Assembly (NCBI GenBank): GCA_036898135.1
Contig: CM072513.1
Coordinates: 33,831,691 to 33,895,690 of the forward strand
Origin: Oncomelania hupensis
Taxonomy: Eukaryota; Mollusca; Gastropoda; Littorinimorpha; Pomatiopsidae
DNA: 64,000 nt
Reading direction: 5' to 3'
The notes beneath the pieces are model-generated. The model was not told the DNA's origin. It saw nothing but the letters and a program-made list of their open reading frames with translations, and did no database searches. Positions 40,907 to 51,500 of the stretch are shown here, in pieces; positions within the stretch are counted from its first letter, which is position 1; every line of letters begins with the position of its first letter. The position numbers and the translations under genes are program-made.

Positions 40907-41061
40907 TTGAACATGCCAAAGCTGGGACTGGGAAAAGAAAATACGTCCTTGACAAGAAGCAATACTGCATCTTCTGCAACAAAGTTGTTGTTGTTGTTGT
41001 ATCAAATTTTATTGATATATTGCAACAAAGGACAACTGGCTCTCCCAAGACATTTTCTTAT
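40907..41061 (+). pseudogene. Zinc-finger gene, exon 4 with micro-insertion
   Basis: After GTGTGTGCAG: completes Val, then EHAKAGTGKRKYVLDKKQYC, IFCNK. The frame is then broken by the 36-bp insertion; the rest of the finger (GQLALPRHF) continues in another frame to a GTAACA donor at 41062. See the separate entry for the insertion. Confidence 0.5.
40975..41030 (-). mobile_element. 36-bp micro-retroposon with 10-bp TSD
   Basis: TGCAACAAAG at 40975-40984 and 41021-41030 flanks 36 bases which on the minus strand read ATATATCAATAAAATTTGAT then ACAACAACAACAACAA. That is the tail end of a LINE or SINE (a polyadenylation-like AATAAA plus ACA tail): an extremely 5'-truncated insertion. Confidence 0.65.
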
Positions 41062-41083
41062 GTAACACAGACACAGAATTTAC

Positions 41084-41515
41084 CATCTTGTCTTGATGCC
41101 TGCTGTGTGGGGTTGATTTAGCAATATTGTCATCTTCAAACACAGAACAATCTGGGGTTTCTCCACTGTCAATTTTGGCAAGCAATCTTCCAACTTTGGT
41201 GATCTCAGTGGTACTTTCATGCAGGCGATAGTACTCTTTTTCAATGTTCAGAGAGTGGCCCGTGTGATTTGCTAGCAATTTCTGCTCATTGGGTGACAAA
41301 TCAAACAGTTGAGTGATTGTAGCTCCATACTTTCTGCATTTCGTCGACGTGATCAACTCTGGCTTCTGTAGCCCAATATCTGATGGGACAGCATGGATGG
41401 CTTGCCAGCCATCCAGGTAACCGTTCACAGACTTAGATGCAAAGAAAAATGGATTCGATACAGTTATAGCTACATCAGTCATCATTTCAAGAAGAATGTA
41501 CAGAGATTCTTTCAC
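41084..41515 (-). CDS. Tyrosine-recombinase-like C-terminal exon
   Basis: 144 codons on the minus strand between CCTCCCCAG and ATG-GTAAAT. Key phrases: ELITSTKCRKYGATITQLF, LLANHTGHSLNIEKEYYRLH, ITKVGRLLAKIDSG. The pattern ST-x-x-RK-(H/Y)-x-A-T..., LGH/TGH...YY matches box II of tyrosine recombinases (R...GH...Y), as in Crypton-type or domesticated relatives. The usual His of RKH is Tyr here, so catalysis is doubtful. It is the expected 3' partner of the finger exons at 35-41 kb but lies inverted, 22 bases from exon 4. No upstream exons were recognised on the minus strand in the adjacent repeats. Confidence 0.55.
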
Positions 41516-41553
41516 CTGGGGAGGCAGGGAGTAAGGGGGGCTCACACGGATTA

Positions 41554-41730
41554 GTTAGTTCTTCATTTTAAGCCCTAGTGCTCCCGTTTCTCCTGTGAGG
41601 GCGTTTATCGCCCTCCCCCCTCCCGCCCCCTCCTCCTTCGACAGTTGACATTGCCGCACCCCACAGTCACAGAGACCGCTAGGGATTCGAACCCTTAAGT
41701 GACAGGTTCTGCGCCTCCCGATGGCAGTAG
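41554..41730 (-). mobile_element. tRNA-like SINE with CTAA tail
   Basis: Minus strand: AAGGGTTCGAATCCCTAGCG (B box), a GC-rich body, GGGCTTAAAATGAAGAACTA and a CTAACTAA tail. The tail is the same as in the long subtype of element A, suggesting the same LINE partner. Its 5' end is only approximate. Confidence 0.55.
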
Positions 41731-42116
41731 ATATCCTGGGCTGCCTTACTCAGGCTCGAAGGCTTGGTGGAGAGACTTGTTCACATCGTGGCTGGGCTTG
41801 TCGTTACGGTTCATAGCTTGGCTGTGGGAAATCCGTCTTCTCCCGGTCACACAGCCAGTTCACAGTCCGACTCCAAGGCCCCTGCCTCGAGCCCAAATAG
41901 TACGCGGGACGGGATGTCGTAGACTCCCCCCCCCCTTCCCTCCCCCACCCCGGCTCTGGCTCCCCTGTGGAAATAGCGGAGCATTCCTTTCCTAAGGGAC
42001 GCTGTCTGTCCGTTTCCGAATTTATTAAGCGGCATGATAAGCCCATAGCGGAGTTTGTCTCCATCTACAACCGGCGTTCGGCTAAAGATGTAGTCTATAC
42101 ATTACGGCTGAGACTC
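41731..42116. other. Unassigned repeat-like DNA
   Basis: GC-rich sequence continuing after element A copy 6 at 42700-42840 (AAGTCCC joins AAGTCCC), so 41731-42127 plus 42689-42840 was one unit before that insertion. Its nature is unknown. Confidence 0.4.
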
Positions 42117-42127
42117 AAGTCCCCTTT

Positions 42128-42688
42128 ACCCCCGTTGGGGTGCCGGGGGTTTCAGTATAAATAGTATCCTCACTTTCTGGAAATTTAGTGCTTTAAATTC
42201 CCACTGTCGCTGTCGTTCTCATTTGCTCTTTCTCATTCCTGCTCTGTTCTATCAATCTTCTAGACTATCTTCTTCTTCGCTAGACCAGTCATCTACCTTT
42301 TTTTAAAAATACTTTCCGGGACAACACGCCTTATTTGTGTATGAGGTCTGTTGGATCAGCTTGGGAATATTGGACGCTTTCTGCCAGGTGGTAGATGTTA
42401 TTATTTAGCAATGTATGCATTTTATATGTATGTGTTTTGTTGATAATTTATAATGATGTTTGTATTCCATTTTGTTTTTGTAAACGGGTGTTCGATAAAT
42501 TTGAGTACAGCCTCAGCGTCCCCTGCGTGGGATGTCTTTATTGTAAAGTGACTGGCTTGTGGAGAGCGTTCAGTTTTACCACTAGGGTTGTTTCAGCAGA
42601 TCTTTGATGCGGATCAGGGGTTGTCCGGTCCTAATTTGGCTCGGAAGAGTCCGCTGGACCTAAAGCAATAATCATGTAATGTAATGTA
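42128..42688 (+). mobile_element. Element A copy 6 with TSD
   Basis: Starts ACCCCCGTTGGGGTGCCGGG, ends AATCATGTAATGTAATGTA (short 3' subtype). The flanks AAGTCCCCTTT (42117-42127) and AAGTCCCTTTT (42689-42699) form an imperfect ~11-bp target duplication. Confidence 0.8.
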
Positions 42689-42840
42689 AAGTCCCTTTTG
42701 ACGGAGGCTGCTCTCAAGTCTATGGGCGTGGTAATCCGAGACAGTCCTGACCCAGTGGTGGGACCGGATCCTACCTAAACTGGCCTTCCCGCGTGCCCGC
42801 TGGCTGCCGCTCTGGTTCAAGCTTGATCTGGTGCAGTTTT

Positions 42841-43310
42841 CTTTTTAACCCGCTTTTAATCTTACTCGGACGTGTTTTATCATTAATTTTAGATTAAATT
42901 TATATAATTTGATTGTTTTTATATAATATAGGCCCTATACTGTTCCGTGCAATAACCCGGCAGACCTGGTCTGTCTTCATATAAAAATTATTTTATCTCT
43001 CCTTAGCCAATAAATAATCCGCTCACTCTGCCATCCTAGTCGCCCTTTGGCCCTCCTCCCTCCCTCTGCTATACCTTTGGCCGCCTTGTCTTGGCGTCCC
43101 TTTTGCTACCCTTGTCACATCTTCACTCTACATTATTGACGCCGTCTTCCTTCCGATTCAACGCATCTTCCTGCTGGTTGTTGTAGCAGCTTTTGCGCTC
43201 CTTCTTCATTTGACTCCATTCTGCAAAACGACTTCTTATTACATCGGCCCTCGTTCATCCAAGTCCCCTATATGCTTATGTGTCTGGGGACGTTAATCTA
43301 CTTGCCTGCC
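42841..43310 (+). repeat. Dispersed repeat shared with 35150-35395
   Basis: Bases ~43055-43305 match the earlier repeat, ending AAGTCCCCTATATGCTTATG and TGTCTGGGGACGTTAATCTA. Bases 42841-43054 are AT-rich and unassigned. Confidence 0.55.
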
Positions 43311-44512
43311 TGCGTAACCTCAGTGGGGAATTGCCTAACAACAGACAGGAAAGGCCAAATAATTTGGCAATTGCCTTACTAGGGTTTAGGCAGAAATTGC
43401 CTTACAGACAGAAATTGCTGTACAGGTGAAGATATTTGTAGATTAGTTATTGCCAAGAATACGTTTTTATGAATATGTGTTTACTGATGGCAGGCATGTG
43501 TTCACGCTTTCCTGATGTGCGCTACATTTTCTTGCCTAATGACATAAGGCACAAATTGTCTAATGTACATGAAGTATAATTGGCGGTTCTCCACCTGTCA
43601 TTATGTACAATGGTATGTAGTATGCATTGCAGTTTTGCTATACTAGACAACCACTGACTACCAACATCATCGTCTGTGGAGTTTTGATATATGCTTCAGA
43701 TGTGTTGGCTTCCAATCATTGCCTATATATATCAGGGTTCAGCCTGACACAAAAAAGCTATGGGCCATTGGGCCCCTCAGATCAAATTTCAATGGGCCAT
43801 GATTTCAGCAGTAATTTACGTACATGTAAAAGATAACCTGGGGATATTAGTACAGAAATTAAAACAAAATAGATTATTGTGAGTGTGCATGTGTTGTGAA
43901 GCATGTTTACCAACAAAACACTAACCAGAACAGGGATCAGTTTACTGTGCTTTTGAAGAGAATATAGCTCGTCGCTTTTCAGCACGCCACCTCTCTACAG
44001 CAGCTGTGAAGTTGAAATTCTTCAGTTCACCATCTTAAAAGCACGTTTGTCACCTCCAATACAGTGCACTGTTATTGTGGTCGCGCACTGGTACCAAAAA
44101 TCGAAGCGCCATTCGGCCCCTGGCAAGAATTGTAGATGGGTCATTTTTAATTTTTATGCGTCAATGGCGCAGGGCGCGCTAGTAAACTGATCCCTGTATA
44201 TGCAGTTTTCCATGTTTGAGAATTGCTATTTTGGAGACGTTTATAAACATTTTGAAGAAAAACTGTTCAAATGAATCATTGCTTATCTGTTGTTTGTTGT
44301 TGTTGTTGTTGTTTTAAAGTGAAGCAACGTGTGTTCATTTATGTGTGTACTGATGTGACAGTGACAGATGTGAGACAAGTTTCATGCTTCCTTGATGTGG
44401 GACCACGGTTTCTTGCCTTATATACATGTAATGTCTTACAAAACATTTGTATGTGTATGTTTTTTAAAGGTATTATGGAGACATTTAATGTGCAACTGTG
44501 ATTGTTTTCGGA
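43311..44512. other. Unassigned, with possible decayed coding fragment
   Basis: No firm gene. On the minus strand 44034-43935 a short open stretch reads GELKNFNFTAAVERWRAEKR, ending at a stop. It could be a transposase or host remnant but is too short to name. AAACTGATCCCTGT occurs inverted at 43931-43945 and 44185-44200. Small tandem GAAATTGC phrases lie at 43340-43420. Confidence 0.35.
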
Positions 44513-45179
44513 ACACCCCAGTTGGAGTGCCGGGGGAGGGGGGGAGGGTGAGGAAAGGGGGGGGGGGGGGGCAGTATAAATAGTATCCCCACTTTCTGGA
44601 AATTTAGTGCTTTAAATTCCCACTGTCGCTGTCTTTCTCCTTTGTTCTTTCTCATTTCTACTCTGTTCTCTATCAATCTACTATACTATCTTCTTCTTTG
44701 CTTGACCAGTCACCTACCTTTTTTTCGTGAAACTCTTCCGGGACAAAACTCCTCATTTGTGTGTGAAGTCTGTTGGATCAGCTTGGAAATATTAGACGCT
44801 TTCTGCCAGGTGGTCATTGGGGTTTCCTATGATGTTATTATTTGGCAATGTAGGCATTTTATATGTATGTGTTTTGTTGGTATTTTATAATGATGTTTAT
44901 ATTCTATTTTGTTTTTGTAAACGGGGGTTCGATAAATTAGAGTATAGCCTCAGCGTCCCCTGCGTGGGATGTCTTTATTGTAAAGTGACCGGCTGGTGGA
45001 GTGCCTTCAGTGTTACCACTAGTGTTGTTTCGGCAGATCTTTTATGCGGATCAGGGGCGAGTCCTCTTTCAGCGAAGTTGTGGTCTTGATTTTGTGGACC
45101 TGGTTCGGCTACACTTGTCCTGATTTGGCTCGGAAGAGTCCGCTGGACCTAAAGCAATAATCATGTAATATAATGTAAT
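44513..45179 (+). mobile_element. Element A copy 7, composite 3' end
   Basis: Full length, starting ACACCCCAGTTGGAGTGCCG. Its 3' part contains the long-subtype segment (GAGTCCTCTTTCAGCGAAGT) followed by the short-subtype ending (TGTCCTGATTTGGCTCGGAA, GTAATATAATGTAA), so both subtype signatures are in one copy. Confidence 0.75.
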
Positions 45180-45896
45180 CCGTGTGAGTGAAGTGAGATA
45201 AATATATTTTATTTTCATTATCACAAAAGTTTTAAAAAAAAAAATTAATTCTTTTAATACTTTTATATTTTTATGCTATTGACTCATTTTGAAAAAATGT
45301 TGAATGTTCCGTTGATCTCATGATCTTGGTAGTCATTTTGGATTTTCATAATTACTTAATAATTTTTGCCTAAAGTTCTGAGCTTATTTTGTAATTGTTC
45401 TCAAGCTTTTACAATGGATGATATTCATTACATTATATGTTTGGCTTATTAGATTTATAACTGTAAAGTTTTGCATTTGTCATTAATTCAAGTATCATCG
45501 TCATGTTGTTCATAATTTTTTTTTTTAATCAATTTTAAAAATTCTGTTTAGCCTTGGTCTTTATTGTTTATTTATAGAGGGTTGCTTGCATGATCAATTG
45601 CTTGATTGATGATGTAAATCTCATGCAAACTCTGAATAAAATCAAATCATCCCAACCAAGTGTTCGTCTTATTGGACAAAGACTGCGCGATATCACTTTC
45701 TACTTTTAATCACTCATATGCACACACCCTGCAATACTTATAATGTATTATTATTTAGATAACAAAACAACCCAATTCTTTTAGTACAAACAAATTGCCA
45801 TAGCTTTTGGGTTTAAGTAATAACATCTTTGACTTTGACAAATAAATACATGTTTTTTTTATTTTCTTAATTTTGTTATAATTATTTTGATCATGT

Positions 45897-45898
<2 letters not shown>
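45180..45898. other. AT-rich, no gene seen
   Basis: No coding signal on either strand. Confidence 0.5.
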
Positions 45899-45980
<82 letters not shown>

Positions 45981-45981
45981 T
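45899..45981. repeat. (CT)n microsatellite
   Basis: About 80 bases of CT, ending in CCCTCCCTC. Confidence 0.95.
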
Positions 45982-46022
45982 CCCTCCCTCACACTAATTG
46001 TATGTGAAGTGAAAAATACCAC

Positions 46023-46660
46023 AGCAAACTATCCTATCGTATCCTATCCTATCCGGTAACTCGGAGGTCGTAGGGGCACCACAGATGATCGTTTAACCAG
46101 CGTACTCCATCTTTTCCTGTCCTCAGCAACCCTGCTTTGTTTCGCTCATTGTCAAACCAGTCCATTCTCGAATGTTGTCCTCCCACCTCTTTTTCGGTCT
46201 CCCTCTTCTTCTACCTCATTGCACTGTGCCTTGCAGGAAGGTCTTTGCAAGACCTGATGATCTGGTAACGTGGCCATACCATCGGAGTTTCCGTTTTTTT
46301 CACCACTGTGAGCAGGTCATCGTGTTGTCCAATGGCATGTGTGATGGTCTGTCGGACTTCGTCGTTGTTGATGTGCTGGGTATAGGAAATGCCCAGAAGT
46401 CTTCTGTAGCACCTCATCTCAATGTTTTGTATTCTTCGTTGTAGATCTGCTGTGAGGGTCCATGTTTCGCAAGCATATAGGAAGATGGACATGAGAGCGC
46501 AGCAGCCTTACGTTGGAATGTAGACTGATGGTCCTGTCTTTCCACATTGGCATCAACCTCGCCAGGGCAGCAGTTGTTTGTGCCATCCTGGAGAGGACTT
46601 CCTGTCGGGAAACATAGTCTGATACAATGGCTCCTAAACATTTGAAGCTATGCACTGTGT
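46023..46660 (-). mobile_element. RTE-like LINE copy, left arm of inverted pair
   Basis: Minus strand, from CACAGTGCATAGCTTCAAAT at 46660 through RLMPMWKDRTISLHSNVRLL and RRLLGISYTQHINNDEVRQT to a tail (plus-strand ATCCTATCGTATCCTATCC) at 46031. The frame is disrupted in several places. Confidence 0.8.
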
Positions 46661-47514
46661 TGAAGGCACCGTCAGCATTGGGAAAAGAGCAATCTCCAGC
46701 CTTCGTTTTGCGGATGGCATTGATGGATTGGCTGGAGAGGAGCAAGAACTTGAACAGCTGGTACAGAGGCTTGACACCACCTCCAGAACCAATGGAATAG
46801 AAATAAGTGCAGAGAAGACCAAAATTAATGATGACCAACAACACCAATGGCATCAACACGGACATCAAAGTCCAAGGCCAATCCCTCAACACAGTGCTTA
46901 GCTTAAAATATTTAGGAGCCATTGTATCAGACAATGGGTCCCGACATGAAGTCCTCTACAGTATCGCACAAACAACTGCTGCCCTGGCGAGGTTGAAGCC
47001 ATTGTGGAAAGACAGGACCATCAGGTTACATTCCAACGTAAAACTGCTGCGCTCCCTTGTCATCTCCATCTTCCTATATGATTGAGAAACATGGACCCTC
47101 ACAGCAGATCTACAACGAAGAATACAAAGCATGGGGATGAGGCGCTACAGAAGACTTCTGGGCATTTCCTATACCCAGCACATAACCAACGACGAAGTCC
47201 GACAGACCATCACACAAGCCATTGAACAACAAGATGACCTGCTCACAGTGGTGAAAAAACGGAAACTCCGATGGTATGGCCACGTTATCAGATCATCAGG
47301 TCTTGCAAAGACCACCCTGCAAGCACAGAGCAAGGAGGTAGAAGAAGAGGGAGACCAAAAAAGAGGTGGGAGGACAACATTCGAGAATGGACTGGTTTGA
47401 CAATGAGCGAAACAATCAGGGTTTCTGAGGGCAGGGAAAGATGGATTACGCTGGTTAAACGATCATCTGTGGTGCCCCTACGACCTCCGAGTTAGGGGAT
47501 AGGATAGGATAGGT
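46661..47514 (+). mobile_element. RTE-like LINE copy, right arm of inverted pair
   Basis: Plus strand from GGCACCGTCAGCATTGGGAA (just before the RT catalytic block, here altered from FADD to FADG) to a GGATAGGATAGG tail at 47513. Back to back with the minus copy, so the two share ~620 bases as an inverted repeat around a ~230-base centre (46661-46890). Confidence 0.8.
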
Positions 47515-48233
<719 letters not shown>

Positions 48234-48406
48234 TCCATGTGATTATGATGATGATGATAATGACAAAACACCACTACCAGTACCATGTTTTAATCTATCT
48301 TGAAGTTGATGATGACGAAAATGATAATTAGGATGATGACAATGGTGACAAAACGTTTCTATCATGCTTTAATCTATTTATCTGTGTAATTCAAAATCAC
48401 ACTTAC

Positions 48407-48570
48407 CAGCTGCTCTCCACTCCTAACCACCTTGAGATTCTCGGGCACCACCACCAACAGGTTAGTCAGCGCGTGCAGATGTTCAAACAGCTGTGTAATG
48501 AACGGAATTCTCATCTCCTCTTTCACACACTTGCGATATTCGTTCACATCACAGATCACTAGCATAGCAC
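48407..48570 (-). CDS. EXOC5: EXOC5 exon o (last recognised)
   Basis: 164 bases: completes Gly, AMLVICDVNEYRKCVKEEMR, IPFITQLFEHLHALTNLLVV, VPENLKVVRSGEQL. The donor GTAAGT is strong, so another exon is expected. Read-through would add only ten residues before a stop at 48374. Confidence 0.9.
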
Positions 48571-51500
48571 CTATAAAGAAAGGGAGCAGAAAATTAAGTT
48601 TAAAATTTATATTCCATCCATTCTTATCAGTTATACACAAAAGGTCAGTTCAAATTTTCATTATATTCTAATTTGCAATGCTGAACAGGAACAAACAACA
48701 ACATTCATATTCACGTCCAATTTATTGTGGTGATATTCAATTCTAAGTTGTTATGGTAAACAAACAGCATGTGTGGTGAAAGGAATTTAATTTGTATCTT
48801 CTTCACTTGCGGTATTTGTTCACCTAACAGATCACTTCAGTAAGATTGTTCTTTCTCCTTTTGATAGAATCGACACACTGATTGTTAACAGTGTACACTG
48901 TAGTTGGTTGGCATTTAGAATTGTTTGAAAGGTGACTATTTTACTAGGCTATTCATGTTCTGTGGTTATGTTGCCACAACTAATACACTGCTTTCCGGAA
49001 ATACTACTGCCGTTACCGCAACTGAGATCGGATAATGGATGGTTGCATTCACTCAGACCCCTGGTACAACTTACCAATGGAATTGTACTGGAAGTTTAGG
49101 ATGTGTTCGTAGACCATGCGATGGAAGCGTTTGCCTAGCTCGGTCAGGACAATCTCCACGTTTTGACCATCCAGGCTTTGACGAATGGACTTGATGTGGA
49201 TGTTCATCGCCTTCACCACTTTACTGCAAGCCTGCGTAACATTCTATTTCGTGTTCATCTCATTCTTGTGCTCAATATGTTTACTTTTTCTTTCTACTCA
49301 CAAATAACAAAATAAAATAAACACCTTTTAAAAAAAAAGTGAATTTATTTGAATGCAATAATTCACCTTAAGAAAACATATTTGTATTGACCACTTTTAG
49401 CTCTAGCGTATGCTAAAAACACAATGCATCAAAGATCTGGTTTTAAAAAAAACACATCACATCCACAATATACATTATTATAAATCATTCATGCTCAATG
49501 CCTCAACCTAAAAATCCCCATTACAAATAAACCAATTTAGCATAACCTTGGTCCACTCAAGGTAGTTTCTTTTTAATTCTGTGTATTTTAAACAATGAAA
49601 ATTCACTTCAGCACACCCATCTTGATGATCTGATCTTACTGATTGATTCATGAATCCATTAATTGATTAGGGTTATATATACTGCTAATTTCCATACTGT
49701 GTTACCACAGCATGCAGAAGGCAATTTGATTCACTAAAATTCAGTACACCCCAAATCTAGCATTGTATTATCAAAATCTTACAGGGGAAAACATTTGCAT
49801 TGGGGCATCCTCCTCAGGCTTGTAATCAGTCTTCTTCTGTTCTGTGGCAAAGATGAACCGGATCCAGCCAATGATTGCTCCGACAGACCTAAATCAAACC
49901 ACAGATAAATCATAAAATAGCCTTCTTCTAGCACTATGCAGGTTGCACATCTCTGTTTACTGTTAATGCAACACAATTCAACACCAACAACACACAGTAC
50001 AAAGTGCCCCAAAGAAAACTATCCTGATACAACTATTACTCTTCAAACAGGAAAATTTAACACCGATGGCAGACGTCCATACAATCTAAACTTCAGATTT
50101 TAATTTTTATTTAGAGAACAAATAACATTTAGCAAAATTACTGGCAAAAGGTCTCCTCCCTACTCACCGATCTAACCCCATATCAATCTTTTGCTGAAGT
50201 TGCTCGCGAATTTCTCTTTTGCGTTTCAAGCAAATGCCATGACGTTGGGAAGACCTGAAATAAAAATCTGAAAACGTGAGAATCAAATAAATTTTTTAAA
50301 AACTTTTTTTAAAATACAAAAACACATTTTAATACAGTTATTTACAAAGTGTCGTTTTCTGAGAAATATACATTTCAAAGCACACATCACATACAACATC
50401 TCTCACCTCTGGTGCACAAAATACCTTTTCCTGTGGGGAAACAGTGTATCCAGTAGGCTGATATGTTCTACATACAATGCCAAGCCTAGATGCGGTGAGG
50501 TTACCTATTGCTCAGATACAACAACACAAAAAGTTTGTGCCTAATGAAAGGTATAGTTAGTTAGTTATTCATTGCTTACAGGGTCCAGCGGGCTGCAAAG
50601 AGCTGAATCAGGACCACAATGAAAGGTATCTGCATTCCATGAAAATGACCTGAAGTTTCTCAGAACCAGTGGATGTGCTGACTGCAAAATTATCTATATA
50701 ATTCATATGTAGATGACAATACTGGAAATAACAACAACATCCAACTGACCAAGCAACAAAAAATACTCACAAAATCAGCGGTATCAAGCCATCCATGAAC
50801 TGCTTCTCAAACAGATGGAACAGTGTGTTGGCTTGGTTGACGATGTCGAAGAAATAAATTTCTGGTTGTGTTTTTGGTTCTGACATTGGGATGCCTGTAA
50901 TGGATGGTGTCGTTTAATCACACTGCATACTTTCAAACTGTCATTTTAGTAGCAAAAAAATTGATATTGCTACTTACAATTAAAAGAATCTGACAGCACA
51001 AGTGACATACAAATCAACTACATTGCAAATCTTCATGACTGTCAGTGGTCACTGCTGCACATGCAGCTCTCTTCTTCTCCGCAGGACATCAGCTACGGGA
51101 TGACTGGAACTGCCTCATGGGACCATCTCAGAAGTACTACACAATGCGTCAAACACTATGCCCGCACAATCTTCCCCTAAAAAACTCTTCTCTGTGACTC
51201 ACCAATTTGATTCTGTACAGCAGTTTTATTTACTTGCATTCTGTAACTGAGTGCACACATTGCTCACTGCAAAACTTGCATGGCACGTGATATACACGCC
51301 TGCCCTCATTCCAATCTAGCGGCAATCTTGACCAATTTTAAGGTGACGAAGCAACACTAACAAAACAATGCACATGTTCTAATTACAGTATTTGCAAACT
51401 TAGCAATAAACTTTAATTTATTCTCTCCATCATAATAGGCTTAGAAACCCTATACTGACAGATTCAGAAAACCGAGCCTTGGCAGTGACCTATTTTGCAT

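Larger units (their letters stand above)
35031..41061 (+). pseudogene. Zinc-finger/recombinase-like gene, 5' exons, disrupted
   Basis: Four in-phase exons: 35031-35048, 36972-37083, 39825-39881 and 40907-~41061. Conceptual product: MAELKS, then RVLRRKSQQCWKHHMKGTVN, a Ser/Ala-rich linker, DDDNKSSSGWTSVGEQIDS, and VEHAKAGTGKRKYVLDKKQY followed by a C-x2-C zinc-finger start (CIFC). Basic DKKxYCxxC fingers of this kind occur in invertebrate and fish proteins that end in a tyrosine-recombinase-like domain. Such a C-terminal exon lies just beyond, but on the opposite strand (41084-41515). In exon 4 a 36-bp insertion with target duplication adds 46 bases, shifting the frame inside the finger. The gene is probably dead at this locus, or exon 4 is skipped. 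Family recall is from memory and moderate. Confidence 0.5.

Noticed and set aside
40754..41065. 103-residue plus-strand ORF starting at 40754
   Set aside because: It runs through intron sequence before the GTGTGTGCAG acceptor at 40906. The supported coding part is exon 4, in another frame upstream of the insertion.
41009..41083. C-terminal part of the minus-strand ORF (to 41009)
   Set aside because: This part is the antisense of plus-strand exon 4 and its micro-insertion. A GTAAAT donor at 41083 is the more plausible exon end.
43935..44034. Minus-strand fragment GELKNFNFTAAVERWRAEKR as a transposase
   Set aside because: It is too short and isolated to name. Left as a note in the unassigned interval.
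46650..46901. Independent small protein at the RTE head-to-head junction
   Set aside because: It is the RT palm region of the plus RTE copy, with the catalytic motif altered and a frameshift soon after.
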